Below are positions 32,536 to 44,633 of a stretch of DNA of 64,000 nucleotides, piece by piece. Where the stretch lies: the NCBI RefSeq assembly GCF_007050985.1, contig NZ_VHSF01000002.1, forward strand, positions 372,001-436,000, read 5' to 3'. The stretch is from Christiangramia sabulilitoris (GTDB lineage Bacteria > Bacteroidota > Bacteroidia > Flavobacteriales > Flavobacteriaceae). The notes under the pieces were generated by a model. The model did not search any database, was not told the DNA's origin, and saw only the letters and a list, made by a program, of their open reading frames with translations. Within the stretch, counting starts at the first letter, position 1. Each line of letters starts with the position of its first letter. The position numbers and the translations under genes were made by a program.

Positions 32536-32619
32536 AAAAGAGATTTCTCAGTCGCTTTTCTTTTTCGAAATTACAAATGGTACTGAATGTCATTTCGAGC
32601 GAAGCGAGAAATCTCTTTT
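32536..32619. repeat. Dispersed palindromic element (84 bp)
   Basis: Perfect 14-base arms AAAAGAGATTTCTC/GAGAAATCTCTTTT enclose further pairing (TCGAAAT with ATTTCGA). The right half, ATTTCGAGCGAAGCGAGAAATCT, looks like a REP-type unit seen widely in Bacteroidota. It lies after the symporter gene and may also act as a terminator. Confidence 0.75.
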
Positions 32620-32670
32620 GAATAAAACTTGTTTGAACTGCCTGTAGTGACAGTATATTGTTTACTTAAC

Positions 32671-32991
32671 CTAGGCCTGCCCGGTAGGACCAAAATTAAG
32701 CGGCATGGGAGCTTTATCATAATCTCGAATCTCTCCATGTGCTTGCTCAAATTTATGAATGTTATCACCAAGGGCTTTTAGCAATCTTTTTGCGTGCTGT
32801 GGAGTTAATATGATCCTTGATTTCACTTTACTCTTTGGCCGGCCCGGCATAATATTTACAAAATCCACCACAAATTCTGATACCGAATGATTGATGATAG
32901 CCAGGTTAGAATAAGTACCCTCGGCAACCGCTTCATCCAATTCTATATTGATCTTGCCTTTCGTGTTTTTATTTTTCTTCTCTTCGTCCAT
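32671..32991 (-). CDS. DUF3467 domain protein
   Basis: This 106-residue cytoplasmic protein fits DUF3467: KINIELDEAVAEGTYSNLAIINHSVSEFVVDF, VNIMPGRPKSKVKSRIILTPQHAKRLLKALGDNI, then FEQAHGEI. The family is small, conserved in Bacteroidota and other bacteria, and of unknown function. It lies 38 bases after the DinB gene on the same strand. Confidence 0.88.
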   Translation of the reverse strand: MDEEKKNKNTKGKINIELDEAVAEGTYSNLAIINHSVSEFVVDFVNIMPGRPKSKVKSRIILTPQHAKRLLKALGDNIHKFEQAHGEIRDYDKAPMPLNFGPTGQA

Positions 32992-33029
32992 GATTTAAAA
33001 TTTCTTCAATTTAATATTTATTTTATTAT

Positions 33030-33488
33030 CTAATATTTATCGAGCTTATAATAAACAAAATCAGATACGATGGGATCTATCCCCTGATTCCTGAATTCTG
33101 TGGCGATTTGTCCACGATGATAGGTAGAATGATTTATTATATGAAAGATAACGTCCCTGACTGAATTTTGAAATTGTTCACCTTTTGAATTTTTAAACTT
33201 GAAAATACGATCCAGATCTTCAGTTTCCAGTATGGCCATGGTAGACTCAAAATTTTCCATTTCTGAATTTTCCATATTTTCTACCGCTATGTCTTCCCAC
33301 ACCTCCACAGGTTCATCATTAGCTGTCATCCTGTTATTCCAGATCTTCTGAGCATTCAAAGTATGTGACAAGAGTTTTACCGCCCTTTCTGGGACCATAA
33401 AATGAAGATCACCGTCATTGAATTTTTTTATTACTTCTAAGTTGTAAAAATGAGAGTATCCTAATAATTCTTTAAAGTATTCCTTCAT
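33030..33488 (-). CDS. DinB-family four-helix protein
   Basis: This 152-residue protein fits the DinB/DUF664 family, whose members are putative metal-dependent transferases acting on small thiols or other substrates. The family's metal-binding histidines match His42 in LLSHTLNAQKIW and the C-terminal pair in FHIINHSTYHRGQIATEFRNQG. It lies upstream of DUF3467 on the same strand and shares a terminator region with rpoC. No substrate is known. Confidence 0.88.
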   Translation of the reverse strand: MKEYFKELLGYSHFYNLEVIKKFNDGDLHFMVPERAVKLLSHTLNAQKIWNNRMTANDEPVEVWEDIAVENMENSEMENFESTMAILETEDLDRIFKFKNSKGEQFQNSVRDVIFHIINHSTYHRGQIATEFRNQGIDPIVSDFVYYKLDKY

Positions 33489-33511
33489 ATTTCAAATATC
33501 GCTATTAATAA

Positions 33512-33540
33512 AAAAAGGCCCGCAAATGCGAGCCTTTTTT
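33512..33540 (-). terminator. Terminator of rpoC (bidirectional)
   Basis: Minus-strand hairpin GGCTCGCA/TGCGGGCC (one wobble) with A and T runs on either side, after the rpoC stop; ends the RNA polymerase operon. Confidence 0.88.
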
Positions 33541-33557
33541 CTAATTATTATCAGCAA

Positions 33558-36500
33558 TTAGTTATAGTTAACTTCCTGCTTCTTCTCAAGCATCTCATCG
33601 AATTCTTCTTTAGAACCAACAATAATGCTGTCGTATTTTCTCATACCTGTACCTGCAGGAATTCTGTGTCCTACAATTACATTTTCCTTCAATCCTTCAA
33701 GCTGATCGATCTTACCGCTTACCGCAGCCTCGTTCAATACCTTGGTAGTTTCCTGGAAGGAAGCAGCCGAGATGAATGACTTGGTTTGTAGGGAAGCTCT
33801 GGTAATACCCTGAAGTACCGGATTAGCTGTCGCCGTGATCACGTCTCTGGCAGTCGCAAGATTCTTATCTTCTCTTCTAAGAATAGAGTTCTCGTCTCTT
33901 AGATCTCTTGGAGTAATAATCTGTCCTGGTTTCAGCCTTTCTGAATCACCGGCATCTTCGATAACCTTCATTCCGAATAACTTGTTGTTCTCATCGATGA
34001 AATCATCTTTGTGAACAAGCTGGTTTTCTAGGAATATAGTATCACCTGGATCAACGATTCTTACCTTACGCATCATCTGTCTTACCACAACCTCGAAGTG
34101 CTTATCGTTAATCTTCACACCCTGTAAACGGTATACTTCCTGAACTTCGTTCACAAGATACTGCTGTACAGCGTTTGGTCCTTTAATATTCAGGATATCC
34201 TCTGGAGTGATAGAACCATCAGAAAGTGGCATACCAGCTCTTACGTAGTCATTCTCCTGAACTAGGATCTGGTTAGATAACTTAACTAAGTACTTCTTAA
34301 CCTCTCCAAGTTTAGACTCAACGATGATCTCACGGTTACCTCTCTTGATCTTACCAAAAGATACAACACCATCAATCTCTGATACAACCGCTGGGTTAGA
34401 AGGGTTACGTGCTTCGAAAAGCTCGGTTACCCTTGGAAGACCACCTGTAATATCCCCTGCTTTTGAAGACTTACGTGGAATCTTAACAAGGATCTTACCT
34501 ACTCCAATCTTTTCAGCATTGTCTACCATAAGGTGTGCACCTACCGGAAGGTTATAAGAACGAATCACTTCGTCTTTCTTACCTAAGATATGAAGGGTTG
34601 GGATCAATTTCTTGTTACGTGATTCAGAAATTACTTTCTCCTGGAATCCAGTTTGTTCATCGATCTCTACCTGATAGGTTACACCCTGATCTATATTTTC
34701 ATACTTGATCTTACCGGCGAATTCTGAAATGATCACCCCGTTATAAGGATCCCATGTACATACAACTTCACCTTTCTTCACAGCAGCCCCGTCTGAAATA
34801 TTGATCTGGGCACCATAAGGAATGTTGTTGTTACTTAAAACAACACCGGTTTTCTTATCCTTGATCTTAAGCTCAGCAGTACGGGAGATCACGATGTCTG
34901 CAGTTCCACCATCAGGGGCTTCACCTTTAACAACTTTAAGATCTTCAATCTCTGCGATACCATCAAACTTCGCTTCAAGTTTATTATCTTCAGAAATGTT
35001 ACCTGCAATACCACCCACGTGGAACGTACGTAGGGTAAGCTGTGTACCAGGCTCTCCAATAGACTGAGCAGCAACAACACCAACAGCTTCACCTGTTTGT
35101 ACGATCTTGTTGGTTGCAAGGTTTCTACCGTAACACTTGATACAGATACCTTTCTTCGCCTCACAGGTAAGTGGTGAACGTACTTCAACACTTTCTATTG
35201 GCGCAGCTTCGATCTTAGCAACAATTTCTTCAGTGATTTCTTCGTTTCCAGCAACCAGAAGTTCATCTGTTGATGGATTAACAACATCATGAAGAGAAAT
35301 ACGTCCAAGGATTCTTTCTCCTAATGATTCTACAATCTCTTCGTTCTTCTTAAGTGGCTTAACTTCTACCCCTCTTAAAGTTCCACAGTCAGCTTCATTT
35401 ACGATCACATCCTGAGAAACATCTACCAGACGACGGGTTAAGTAACCTGCATCGGCAGTTTTAAGTGCGGTATCTGCAAGACCTTTACGAGCACCGTGAG
35501 TAGAGATAAAGTATTCAAGAATTGAAAGGCCTTCCTTAAAGTTAGAAAGAATCGGGTTTTCAATAATTTCACCTCCACCTGAGTTCGATTTCTTAGGCTT
35601 GGCCATAAGACCTCGCATACCGGTAAGCTGACGAATCTGCTCCTTGGAACCACGCGCACCAGAATCAAGCATCATATATACCGAGTTGAATCCTTGCTTG
35701 TCTTCGCGAATTCGCTTCATAGCCAATTCAGTAAGACCTGCGTTAGTTGAAGTCCAGATGTCAATTACCTGGTTGTAACGTTCGTTATTGGTAATAAGAC
35801 CCATGTTATAGTTACCAATGATACCTTCCACCTGCTCGTTAGCCTCGTCGATCATGGTTTGCTTCTCTTCAGGGATGATAATATCACCTAAACTGAAAGA
35901 AAGACCACCACGGAAGGCGAATCCATAACCAAGTTCCTTAATATTATCAAGGAATTCAGAAGTTTCAGGAATACTGGTAATTTTAAGGATCTTACCAATG
36001 ATCTCACGAAGGGATTTCTTGGTCAATACCTCATTGATATATCCTGCTTTTTCAGGCACTGCTTCATTGAACAATACTCTACCAACAGTAGTATCGATGA
36101 CCTGGTAAACCAGTTCTCCGTTTTCGTTGAAATCTTTAGTTCTAATTTTGATACCTGCGTTAAGGTCTACTCTCTTCTGGTTGTAAGCTATCACAAGCTC
36201 TTCTGCAGAATAAAAAGTAAGTCCTTCACCTACTACAGGCTCTTCAGGAGTAGATTTCTTGTGCTTGGTCATATAGTAAAGACCAAGTACCATATCCTGA
36301 GAAGGTACTGTAATTGGCGAACCGTTTGCAGGGTTCAATATATTGTGAGAAGCAAGCATTAATAACTGTGCTTCCAAAATAGCTTCTGGCCCAAGTGGTA
36401 AGTGAACCGCCATCTGGTCACCATCAAAATCGGCGTTGAATGCAGTACACGCAAGTGGGTGAAGCTGAATTGCTTTTCCTTCAATAAGTTTAGGCTGGAA

Positions 36501-37859
36501 AGCCTGGATACCCAGACGGTGAAGCGTAGGAGCACGGTTCAATAATACCGGATGCCCTTTTAGCACGTTCTCCAGTATATCCCAAACTACAGGTTCTTTC
36601 TTATCGATAATCTTCTTAGCAGACTTCACTGTCTTTACGATACCTCTTTCTATCAGTTTTCTGATGATGAAAGGCTTGTAAAGTTCAGCCGCCATGTTCT
36701 TTGGAAGACCACATTCGAACATTTTCAATTCTGGTCCAACAACGATTACCGAACGTGCTGAATAATCCACACGTTTACCAAGCAGGTTCTGACGGAAACG
36801 ACCTTGCTTACCTTTCAATGAATCTGAAAGTGATTTAAGCGGACGGTTAGAGTCTGTCTTAACCGCAGATGATTTTCTAGTATTATCGAATAATGAATCT
36901 ACAGATTCCTGAAGCATACGTTTTTCGTTACGTAGAATTACCTCAGGAGCTTTGATCTCCATTAATCTTTTCAGACGGTTGTTACGAATAATTACACGAC
37001 GGTAAAGATCGTTCAAATCTGAAGTCGCAAAACGACCACCATCAAGAGGCACAAGAGGTCTAAGTTCCGGTGGAATAACCGGTACTACCTTCATGATCAT
37101 CCATTCAGGGTTGTTCTCACGATTTTTGTTTGCATCACGAAGCGCTTCCACAACCTGAAGTCTCTTAAGAGCCTCCGTCTTACGTTGCTTGGAAGTTTCG
37201 TTATTTGCCTTATGTCTTAATTCATAAGAAAGTTCATCAAGATCGATTCTCTTCAAGATCTCGATAAGACACTCAGCTCCCATTTTAGCGATAAACTTAT
37301 TTGGGTCGCTGTCTTCCAGGTATTGGTTTTCCTGCGGAAGTTCATCTAAAATATTCAGATACTCTTCTTCAGTAAGGAAGTCCATTTTCTTTAAGGCTTT
37401 TCCTTCTTCATCTACCGCGTTACCAGGCTGGATCACCACATATCTTTCGTAGTAGATGATCATGTCCAGTTTTTTAGACGGCAGGCCTAGCAAATAACCA
37501 ATTTTGTTAGGTAAAGAACGGAAATACCAGATATGAGCTACAGGTACTACCAGGTTAATGTGACCAACACGATCTCTACGAACCTTTTTCTCGGTAACTT
37601 CAACTCCACAACGGTCACAAACGATTCCTTTGTAACGGATTCTTTTGTATTTTCCGCAGGCACATTCATAATCCTTTACAGGACCAAAAATACGCTCACA
37701 GAACAATCCGTCACGCTCCGGTTTGTGCGTACGGTAATTGATCGTTTCAGGCTTAAGAACTTCACCACGAGACTCCGCAAGGATGGACTCTGGAGAAGCT
37801 AAACCTATAGAGATCTGGTTGAACCTCTGTACTGTATTTTTATCATTATTTCTAGCCAT
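33558..37859 (-). CDS. rpoC: RNA polymerase beta' subunit
   Basis: This 1433-residue protein is the largest RNA polymerase subunit and carries the catalytic Mg site [17 protein letters not shown]. The N-terminal zinc site ([22 protein letters not shown]) and the second zinc site ([21 protein letters not shown]) are both present, as are the switch and clamp regions ([22 protein letters not shown]) and the trigger loop near [16 protein letters not shown]. It lacks the short N-terminal split seen in cyanobacteria. It follows rpoB by 72 bases. Confidence 0.99.
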   Translation of the reverse strand: MARNNDKNTVQRFNQISIGLASPESILAESRGEVLKPETINYRTHKPERDGLFCERIFGPVKDYECACGKYKRIRYKGIVCDRCGVEVTEKKVRRDRVGHINLVVPVAHIWYFRSLPNKIGYLLGLPSKKLDMIIYYERYVVIQPGNAVDEEGKALKKMDFLTEEEYLNILDELPQENQYLEDSDPNKFIAKMGAECLIEILKRIDLDELSYELRHKANNETSKQRKTEALKRLQVVEALRDANKNRENNPEWMIMKVVPVIPPELRPLVPLDGGRFATSDLNDLYRRVIIRNNRLKRLMEIKAPEVILRNEKRMLQESVDSLFDNTRKSSAVKTDSNRPLKSLSDSLKGKQGRFRQNLLGKRVDYSARSVIVVGPELKMFECGLPKNMAAELYKPFIIRKLIERGIVKTVKSAKKIIDKKEPVVWDILENVLKGHPVLLNRAPTLHRLGIQAFQPKLIEGKAIQLHPLACTAFNADFDGDQMAVHLPLGPEAILEAQLLMLASHNILNPANGSPITVPSQDMVLGLYYMTKHKKSTPEEPVVGEGLTFYSAEELVIAYNQKRVDLNAGIKIRTKDFNENGELVYQVIDTTVGRVLFNEAVPEKAGYINEVLTKKSLREIIGKILKITSIPETSEFLDNIKELGYGFAFRGGLSFSLGDIIIPEEKQTMIDEANEQVEGIIGNYNMGLITNNERYNQVIDIWTSTNAGLTELAMKRIREDKQGFNSVYMMLDSGARGSKEQIRQLTGMRGLMAKPKKSNSGGGEIIENPILSNFKEGLSILEYFISTHGARKGLADTALKTADAGYLTRRLVDVSQDVIVNEADCGTLRGVEVKPLKKNEEIVESLGERILGRISLHDVVNPSTDELLVAGNEEITEEIVAKIEAAPIESVEVRSPLTCEAKKGICIKCYGRNLATNKIVQTGEAVGVVAAQSIGEPGTQLTLRTFHVGGIAGNISEDNKLEAKFDGIAEIEDLKVVKGEAPDGGTADIVISRTAELKIKDKKTGVVLSNNNIPYGAQINISDGAAVKKGEVVCTWDPYNGVIISEFAGKIKYENIDQGVTYQVEIDEQTGFQEKVISESRNKKLIPTLHILGKKDEVIRSYNLPVGAHLMVDNAEKIGVGKILVKIPRKSSKAGDITGGLPRVTELFEARNPSNPAVVSEIDGVVSFGKIKRGNREIIVESKLGEVKKYLVKLSNQILVQENDYVRAGMPLSDGSITPEDILNIKGPNAVQQYLVNEVQEVYRLQGVKINDKHFEVVVRQMMRKVRIVDPGDTIFLENQLVHKDDFIDENNKLFGMKVIEDAGDSERLKPGQIITPRDLRDENSILRREDKNLATARDVITATANPVLQGITRASLQTKSFISAASFQETTKVLNEAAVSGKIDQLEGLKENVIVGHRIPAGTGMRKYDSIIVGSKEEFDEMLEKKQEVNYN

Positions 37860-37931
37860 AATAAATGCTGCTAATTATTGTGAATATTCTGTTTAAACGG
37901 GGCCACTAGTGCAGCCCCCTTCAACAGAATG

Positions 37932-40900
37932 TTATTCTTCAAGTTTAATATCCAATCCAAGACCTTTCAATTCGTGCATAAGTACGTTGAAAGATTCCGG
38001 TAATCCAGGTTCTGGCATTGGCTCACCCTTCACAATCGCCTCATAGGTCTTAGCTCTACCAATAACGTCATCAGACTTTACCGTTAGAATTTCCCTTAGA
38101 GTACTAGATGCTCCATAAGCTTCAAGAGCCCAAACCTCCATCTCTCCGAATCTCTGACCACCAAATTGTGCCTTACCACCAAGCGGCTGCTGAGTAATAA
38201 GTGAGTATGGTCCAATAGAACGGGCGTGCATCTTATCGTCGATCATATGACCCAGTTTAAGCATGTAGATAACACCTACCGTTGCACGTTGGTCAAACCT
38301 CATTCCGGTTCCACCATCATAAAGATAAGTGTGCCCGTATCTTGGAATTCCTGCTGCATCTGTAAGATCGTTGATTTGATCGATTGTAGCACCGTCGAAA
38401 ATTGGAGTCGCATATTTGGTTCCGTTTTTCTGACCAGCCCATCCAAGAACTGTTTCATAGATCTGACCGATGTTCATACGTGATGGTACCCCAAGTGGGT
38501 TCAACACGATATCAACCGGAGTTCCGTCTTCAAGGAATGGCATATCCTCCTGACGAACGATTCTGGCAACAATACCTTTGTTACCGTGACGTCCAGCCAT
38601 CTTATCACCAACTTTCAGCTTACGTTTCTTAGCGATGTAAACTTTAGCCAGTTTAAGAATTCCTGATGGAAGTTCATCTCCTACAGAAATGGTGAATTTC
38701 TCTCTTCTAAGGTTACCCTGAAGATCGTTTTCCTTGATTTTATAATTATGGATAAGATCTGCAACAAGCTCATTAAGGTGATCATCTGTAGTCCACGTAC
38801 CACTGGTTAAGTGAGTATAATCGTCTACAGAGTTCAACATCTTAAGAGTGTACTTCTTACCTTTTGGCATTACTTCTTCACCAAGGTCATTCTGTACTCC
38901 CTGAGCTGTCTTACCACCTATGATGGCAAATAATTTCTCAACAAGTTCAGCCTTAAGATTGGCAAATTTAGCATCGTACTTTTTCTCTAAAGCTGCTACA
39001 TCTTCTTTATCCTGTGCTCTCTTACGCTTGTCTTTGATAGCTCTTGCGAACAACTTCTTGTTGATCACAACTCCGCTTAATGATGGAGAAGCTTTTAACG
39101 AAGCATCTTTTACATCACCAGCCTTGTCACCAAAGATCGCACGCAGAAGTTTTTCTTCTGGCGTTGGATCACTTTCTCCTTTAGGAGTGATCTTACCAAT
39201 AAGAATATCACCAGGCTTCACTTCAGCACCAACTCTAATCATACCATGCTCATCAAGGTCTTTAGTAGCCTCTTCTGAAACGTTTGGAATGTCATTAGTC
39301 AATTCTTCATTACCCAGTTTTGTATCTCTAACTTCTAGAGAGTACTCATCTATATGGATAGAGGTGAAAATATCATCTCTAACCACTTTTTCTGAAATCA
39401 CGATCGCATCCTCAAAGTTGTAACCTTTCCAAGGCATGAAGGCAACCTTCATGTTTCTACCTAGTGCAAGTTCCCCAGCTTCAGTAGCATAACCCTGGCA
39501 AAGTACCTGTCCTTTTGTTACCCTGTCACCTACACTTACGATCGGCTTCAAGTTGATACAGGTTCCCTGGTTAGTCTTACGGAATTTGATAAGGTTATAA
39601 GATTTTGAATCATCATCAAAACTTACCATTCTTTCCTCATCTGTACGATCGTACTTAATTACGATCTTATTAGCGTCTACATATTCTACTTCTCCTTCTC
39701 CTTCTGCATTGATCAATACTCTGGAGTCTGTAGCTACCTGTCTTTCAAGACCAGTTCCAACGATTGGAGAATCTGTTCTTAATAGCGGTACTGCCTGACG
39801 CATCATGTTTGATCCCATCAGTGCACGGTTGGCATCATCATGCTCCAGGAATGGAATTAATGAAGCCGAAATAGATGAGATTTGGTTTGGTGCAACATCG
39901 GTATAATGAACCTCTTTAGGATCAACTACCGGGAAGTCACCTTCCATACGTGCAATAACACGATCTGTATCTATAGTTCCGTCGTCTTTTAATGGAATAT
40001 TAGCCTGAGCTATCTTCTTACCTTCTTCTTCTTCAGCACTTAAATAAATAGGCTCTTCAGAAATGTTGATCTTACCATCAGTAACACTACGGTATGGAGT
40101 TTCAATGAATCCCATTCCGTTTACTTTAGCATAAACCGAAAGTGAAGAAATAAGTCCAATGTTTGGTCCTTCAGGAGTTTCAATCGGGCAAAGTCTTCCG
40201 TAGTGAGTATAGTGAACATCACGTACCTCGAAACCTGCTCTTTCTCTCGATAGACCACCTGGTCCTAATGCCGAAAGTCTACGCTTGTGCGTGATCTCTG
40301 CAAGAGGGTTGGTCTGGTCCATGAACTGAGATAACTGGTTTGTTCCGAAGAAAGAGTTGATCACAGAAGATAATGTCTTCGCGTTGATCAAATCGATCGG
40401 GGTAAACACCTCGTTATCACGAACATTCATTCTCTCACGGATGGTTCTTGCCATACGGGCAAGACCAACACCAAACTGCTGAGACAACTGCTCACCTACA
40501 GTTCTAACACGACGGTTAGATAAGTGATCAATATCATCGATCTCAGCTTTAGAGTTGATAAGCTCAATAAGATATTTAACTATGGTAATGATATCGATCT
40601 TGGTAAGCACCTGCTTATCCATCTCCACATCAAGACCAAGTTTTTTGTTCATTCTATATCTACCTACTTCTCCAAGGCTGTAACGCTGGTCTGAGAAGAA
40701 AAGCTTGTCGATAATTCCACGAGCAGTTTCCTCATCTGGCGGTTCAGCATTACGAAGCTGACGATAGATATGTTCTACCGCTTCTTTTTCAGAGTTGGTA
40801 GGATCCTTTTGCAAGGTATTATGAATAATCGCATAGTCACCGGTCTGGTTATCCTCTTTATGAAGAAGGATAGTCTTACTTCCGGTTTCCAGAATTTCTT

Positions 40901-41744
40901 CTATGTGATCTTTTTCAAGTTCTGTATCACGGTCAAGAACGATCTCGTTACGCTCGATAGAAACAACTTCACCAGTATCTTCATCTACGAAATCCTCATA
41001 CCATGTATTAAGTACCCTGGCCGCAAGTTTACGTCCAAGATATTTTTTAAGTCCTGTTTTAGAAACTTTAACCTCTTCTGCAAGGTCAAAGATCTCCAGG
41101 ATATCCTTATCACGCTCAAACCCGATAGCACGGAAAAGAGTAGTAACAGGTAATTTTTTCTTACGATCGATATACGCGTACATTACGCTGTTAATATCGG
41201 TAGCAAATTCAATCCATGATCCTTTGAAAGGAATTACACGGGCTGAATATAATTTAGTTCCATTAGCATGGAAAGACTGTCCAAAGAAAACCCCCGGTGA
41301 ACGGTGTAGCTGAGATACTACTACTCGCTCGGCACCGTTGATGCAGAAAGTTCCGCTAGGTGTCATATAAGGGATAGTTCCCAAGTATACGTCCTGTACG
41401 ATGGTTTCAAAATCTTCGTGTTCAGGGTCGGTACAGTATAACTTAAGTCTGGCTTTAAGCGGTACACTGTAGGTCAAACCACGTTCGATACATTCCTGGA
41501 TGGAGTATCTTGGCGGGTCCACAAAATAATCTAAGAATTCTAGTACAAATTGATTACGGGTGTCCGTAATGGGGAAGTTTTCTAGGAAGGTGTTGTAAAG
41601 ACCTTCATTTCCCCGTTCTTCTGATTTTGTCTCTAATTGAAAGAAGTCCTGAAAAGACTTAATCTGCAGATCCAGAAAGTCCGGATAAGCAGGCTTGTTC
41701 TTAACAGAAGAGAAACTCAATCTTTCAGTTTGCTTTGCTAACAT
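37932..41744 (-). CDS. rpoB: RNA polymerase beta subunit
   Basis: I start at ATG 41744 ([11 protein letters not shown]) rather than at the TTG one codon earlier, giving 1270 residues. Family landmarks are the rifampicin-binding region [32 protein letters not shown], which reads as wild type at the usual resistance positions, the active-site stretch [32 protein letters not shown], and [24 protein letters not shown] at the C-terminus. A strong hairpin separates it from rplL. Confidence 0.99.
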   Translation of the reverse strand: MLAKQTERLSFSSVKNKPAYPDFLDLQIKSFQDFFQLETKSEERGNEGLYNTFLENFPITDTRNQFVLEFLDYFVDPPRYSIQECIERGLTYSVPLKARLKLYCTDPEHEDFETIVQDVYLGTIPYMTPSGTFCINGAERVVVSQLHRSPGVFFGQSFHANGTKLYSARVIPFKGSWIEFATDINSVMYAYIDRKKKLPVTTLFRAIGFERDKDILEIFDLAEEVKVSKTGLKKYLGRKLAARVLNTWYEDFVDEDTGEVVSIERNEIVLDRDTELEKDHIEEILETGSKTILLHKEDNQTGDYAIIHNTLQKDPTNSEKEAVEHIYRQLRNAEPPDEETARGIIDKLFFSDQRYSLGEVGRYRMNKKLGLDVEMDKQVLTKIDIITIVKYLIELINSKAEIDDIDHLSNRRVRTVGEQLSQQFGVGLARMARTIRERMNVRDNEVFTPIDLINAKTLSSVINSFFGTNQLSQFMDQTNPLAEITHKRRLSALGPGGLSRERAGFEVRDVHYTHYGRLCPIETPEGPNIGLISSLSVYAKVNGMGFIETPYRSVTDGKINISEEPIYLSAEEEEGKKIAQANIPLKDDGTIDTDRVIARMEGDFPVVDPKEVHYTDVAPNQISSISASLIPFLEHDDANRALMGSNMMRQAVPLLRTDSPIVGTGLERQVATDSRVLINAEGEGEVEYVDANKIVIKYDRTDEERMVSFDDDSKSYNLIKFRKTNQGTCINLKPIVSVGDRVTKGQVLCQGYATEAGELALGRNMKVAFMPWKGYNFEDAIVISEKVVRDDIFTSIHIDEYSLEVRDTKLGNEELTNDIPNVSEEATKDLDEHGMIRVGAEVKPGDILIGKITPKGESDPTPEEKLLRAIFGDKAGDVKDASLKASPSLSGVVINKKLFARAIKDKRKRAQDKEDVAALEKKYDAKFANLKAELVEKLFAIIGGKTAQGVQNDLGEEVMPKGKKYTLKMLNSVDDYTHLTSGTWTTDDHLNELVADLIHNYKIKENDLQGNLRREKFTISVGDELPSGILKLAKVYIAKKRKLKVGDKMAGRHGNKGIVARIVRQEDMPFLEDGTPVDIVLNPLGVPSRMNIGQIYETVLGWAGQKNGTKYATPIFDGATIDQINDLTDAAGIPRYGHTYLYDGGTGMRFDQRATVGVIYMLKLGHMIDDKMHARSIGPYSLITQQPLGGKAQFGGQRFGEMEVWALEAYGASSTLREILTVKSDDVIGRAKTYEAIVKGEPMPEPGLPESFNVLMHELKGLGLDIKLEE

Positions 41745-41815
41745 CAATGGACGGGATTATAATTTATATAAAAAAAACTGCGCTTTTTAAACGTTCGGTT
41801 CTATATACGCAAAAT

Positions 41816-41853
41816 GGTTTAGACCTCCAGGAGTGAATCCTGAGGTCTAAACC
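41816..41853 (-). promoter_or_regulatory. Strong hairpin between rplL and rpoB (possible attenuator or processing site)
   Basis: On the minus strand, GGTTTAGACCTCAGGA pairs with TCCTGGAGGTCTAAACC, giving 16 pairs with a single bulged base and a 5-base loop. Only ATTTTGCG follows, so it is not a clean terminator. Confidence 0.7.
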
Positions 41854-41877
41854 TAAATAATATTGCTTGTGTTAAGC

Positions 41878-42252
41878 TTATTTAAGCTCAACCTCAGCTC
41901 CTGCTTCTTCTAATTGTGCTTTAAGAGCTTCTGCTTCGTCTTTAGCTACTCCTTCTTTTACTGGTTTTGGAGCACCATCTACTAATTCTTTAGCATCTTT
42001 AAGACCTAATCCTGTAAGTTCTTTTACAAGTTTAACTACAGCTAATTTAGATCCACCTGGAGCTTTAAGAATTACGTCAAATTCTGTTTGTTCTTCAGCT
42101 TCCTCACCACCAGCAGCAGCACCACCAGCAACAGCTACTGCAGCAGCTGCAGGCTCGATACCATATTCTTCTTTTAAGATATCAGCTAACTCATTTACTT
42201 CTTTTACCGTAAGGTTAACTAATTGTTCTGCGAAATCTTTTAAATCTGCCAT
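41878..42252 (-). CDS. rplL: 50S ribosomal protein bL12 (L7/L12)
   Basis: This 124-residue protein forms the flexible ribosomal stalk that recruits translation GTPases. It has the N-terminal dimerisation helices ([25 protein letters not shown]), an Ala/Gly/Glu hinge ([19 protein letters not shown]) and the C-terminal domain ([40 protein letters not shown]). It sits between rplJ and rpoB; 57 bases separate it from rplJ. Confidence 0.99.
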   Translation of the reverse strand: MADLKDFAEQLVNLTVKEVNELADILKEEYGIEPAAAAVAVAGGAAAGGEEAEEQTEFDVILKAPGGSKLAVVKLVKELTGLGLKDAKELVDGAPKPVKEGVAKDEAEALKAQLEEAGAEVELK

Positions 42253-42309
42253 TTTCTATCGTTTTTAAAAAGTTCTTTAATTTATAATTGTTAAAAAGTG
42301 CGTACTATA

Positions 42310-42831
42310 CTATCCTTCCTTTTCGGAAAGGGTTTTAAGAATTCCTGCGATCTTTCCACCACCTGATTTAAGGGCAGAAACAACGTTTTTAGCAGGAGAT
42401 TGAAGCAATCCAATGATATCCCCGATAACTTCTTCTTTAGACTTGATATTAACAAGTGCATCAAGATACTCGTCACCTACATAAATAGCTTCTTCAACAA
42501 AAGCTCCTTTAAGTAAAGGTTTCTCAGATTTCTTTCTAAATTCTTTAATTACTTTCGCCGGAGCATTTCCGGTTTCAGAAAGCATGATTGAAGTATTGCC
42601 TTTTAAAACAGTTGGAAGGTTACCGAAATCTTTTTCAGCTGCTTCCATAGCTTTTGCCAGCAATGTATTTTTAACTACCGATAACTTTACATCAGCTTTG
42701 AAACAAGCTCTACGTAAGTTAGAAGTACTTCCAGCATCAAGGCCAGAAATATCAGCCAAATAGATAGTTTGGAATCCGGCTAACTGGGCAGTTAAATCTT
42801 CTATAACTTGTGATTTTTCTTCTCTTGTCAT
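42310..42831 (-). CDS. rplJ: 50S ribosomal protein uL10
   Basis: This 173-residue protein anchors the L12 dimers to 23S rRNA. It begins MTREEKSQVIEDLTAQLAG and shows VKNTLLAKAMEAAEK and the region GNTSIMLSETGNAPAKVIKEF; the C-terminal helix that binds L12 ends the protein. Only 9 bases separate it from rplA, so there is no room for a separate L10-binding leader such as that of E. coli. Confidence 0.98.
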   Translation of the reverse strand: MTREEKSQVIEDLTAQLAGFQTIYLADISGLDAGSTSNLRRACFKADVKLSVVKNTLLAKAMEAAEKDFGNLPTVLKGNTSIMLSETGNAPAKVIKEFRKKSEKPLLKGAFVEEAIYVGDEYLDALVNIKSKEEVIGDIIGLLQSPAKNVVSALKSGGGKIAGILKTLSEKEG

Positions 42832-42840
42832 AATCTTAAA

Positions 42841-43539
42841 TTATTGCTCAGTAAACCTTTTAGTATCTATTGCTACACTCGGGCTCATAGTAGTGGTCAT
42901 ATAAATACTTTTAATATAAACACCCTTTGCTGCCTGAGGCTTCAATTTTACCAGCGTAGTTAATAATTCTTTCGCGTTACCTGCAATTTTCTCAGCATCA
43001 AAAGATGCTTTTCCAACCGCTGCATGCACGATTCCTGTCTTGTCAACCTTAAAGTCGATCTTACCAGCTTTCACATCAGAAACCGCTTTTGCGATATCCA
43101 TAGTTACAGTACCGGTCTTAGGGTTAGGCATTAAACCTCTTGGTCCAAGAACACGTCCTAACGGTCCAAGTTTCCCCATTACGCTTGGCATAGTGATGAT
43201 CACATCAACATCTGTCCAACCGCCTTTGATCTTATCCAGGTATTCATCTAATCCAACGTAGTCGGCACCAGCTTCTTTAGCTTCTTCTTCCTTATCTGGA
43301 GTTACAAGAGCCAAAACCTTAACGTCCTTACCAGTTCCATGAGGAAGTGTTACCACACCTCTTACCATCTGGTTCGCTTTACGTGGATCTACATTCAAAC
43401 GAACTGCAAGATCTACAGAAGCGTCAAAGTTCTCGTTGGAAACTTCTTTTATCAAAGCTGAAGCTTCGGCAACTGTATAAGTTTTGCCGTTCTCAATCTT
43501 AGACTGAGCTTCTTTTTGCTTTTTAGTTAATTTTGCCAT
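42841..43539 (-). CDS. rplA: 50S ribosomal protein uL1
   Basis: This 232-residue L1-stalk protein binds 23S rRNA and helps release deacylated tRNA. Typical sequences are [61 protein letters not shown] and [13 protein letters not shown]. It follows rplK by 19 bases in the usual order. Confidence 0.99.
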   Translation of the reverse strand: MAKLTKKQKEAQSKIENGKTYTVAEASALIKEVSNENFDASVDLAVRLNVDPRKANQMVRGVVTLPHGTGKDVKVLALVTPDKEEEAKEAGADYVGLDEYLDKIKGGWTDVDVIITMPSVMGKLGPLGRVLGPRGLMPNPKTGTVTMDIAKAVSDVKAGKIDFKVDKTGIVHAAVGKASFDAEKIAGNAKELLTTLVKLKPQAAKGVYIKSIYMTTTMSPSVAIDTKRFTEQ

Positions 43540-43558
43540 TTTCTAATTTCTTTTTGGA

Positions 43559-43996
43559 TTAAAACGGTGCATCACCTTTTACAGTTATTCCCATCGAACG
43601 AGCTGTTCCGGCAACCATTTTCATTGCAGACTCTACAGTAAATGCGTTAAGATCCTGCATTTTGTCTTCTGCAATCGCTTTAACCTGATCCCAAGAAACA
43701 CTAGCTACTTTTTTTCTGTTTGGTTCACCAGAACCTTTTTTAGTCTTAGCCGCTTCCATCAATTGTACTGCTGCAGGAGGAGTCTTGATTACAAAATCAA
43801 AAGACTTATCCTTGTAAACAGTAATTGCAACTGGAAGTACCTTTCCTTGCTTATCCTGGGTTCTACCATTGAATTGCTTACAGAATTCCATGATATTTAC
43901 CCCGGCAGCACCTAAAGCAGGTCCAACTGGTGGTGATGGGTTAGCAGCACCTCCGCGAACTTGTAGTTTTACAACTTTACTTACTTCTTTTGCCAT
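43559..43996 (-). CDS. rplK: 50S ribosomal protein uL11
   Basis: This 145-residue protein sits at the GTPase-associated centre of the ribosome. The N-terminal domain ([37 protein letters not shown]) and the C-terminal rRNA-binding domain ([12 protein letters not shown]) are complete. It starts 73 bases after nusG. Confidence 0.99.
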
Positions 43997-44069
43997 TTTT
44001 CAAATTTTTAAATGATCGTTTATTGAGTGGAAGCTTAAAAAACAATCAAAAAATATGTAACAGTTATTA

Positions 44070-44621
44070 TTATACTTTTTCTACTTGCATATAGCTTAAC
44101 TCTAATGGCGTCTTTCTTCCGAAGATCTTCACCATTACTTCCAGCTTACGCTTCTCTTCATTAATCTTCTCGACAGTACCGTTAAAACCATTGAACGGTC
44201 CGTCAATCACTTTAATGGTCTCTCCTATGGTAAATGGAATCGCTACATTATCAGTTTTTACTGAAAGCTCATCAACTTTACCTAACATTCTGTTTACTTC
44301 AGATTTTCTAAGGGGCACAGGATCTCCTCCTTTTGTTTCACCTAGAAAACCAATCACACCATTAATTCCCTTAATAATATGAGGAATCTCACCGGCGATG
44401 TTTGCCTGTATCATGACATAACCTGGAAAGTAAACACGTTCTTTATTTACTTTCTTACCGTTACGAATCTGAATTACTTTTTCTGTAGGAACAAGAACCT
44501 GATCTATAGCATCCTGAAGACCCAGGTATTCGATTTCTTTTTCAATATAATCTTTAACCTTATTCTCCTGTCCGCTAACGGCACGAACCACATACCATTT
44601 TTTATCCTTTGCTTCTGCCAT
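44070..44621 (-). CDS. nusG: Transcription termination/antitermination protein NusG
   Basis: This 183-residue elongation factor binds RNA polymerase and couples it to the ribosome or Rho. It has the NGN domain (KWYVVRAVSGQENKVKDYIEKEIEYLG, FPGYVMIQANIAGEI) and a C-terminal KOW domain (FTIGETIKVIDGPFNGFNGTVEKINEEKRKLEVMVKIFGRKTPLELSYMQVEKV). It follows secE by 12 bases; both belong to one transcript with the ribosomal protein genes. Confidence 0.98.
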   Translation of the reverse strand: MAEAKDKKWYVVRAVSGQENKVKDYIEKEIEYLGLQDAIDQVLVPTEKVIQIRNGKKVNKERVYFPGYVMIQANIAGEIPHIIKGINGVIGFLGETKGGDPVPLRKSEVNRMLGKVDELSVKTDNVAIPFTIGETIKVIDGPFNGFNGTVEKINEEKRKLEVMVKIFGRKTPLELSYMQVEKV

Positions 44622-44633
44622 CGCTATCTTAAA

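Noticed and set aside
37932-41744. Rifampicin resistance mutation in rpoB
   Set aside because: The stretch around [10 protein letters not shown] and [13 protein letters not shown] reads as the sensitive form.
42832-42840. L10-binding leader before rplJ
   Set aside because: Only 9 bases separate rplA and rplJ, so there is no space for such a leader.
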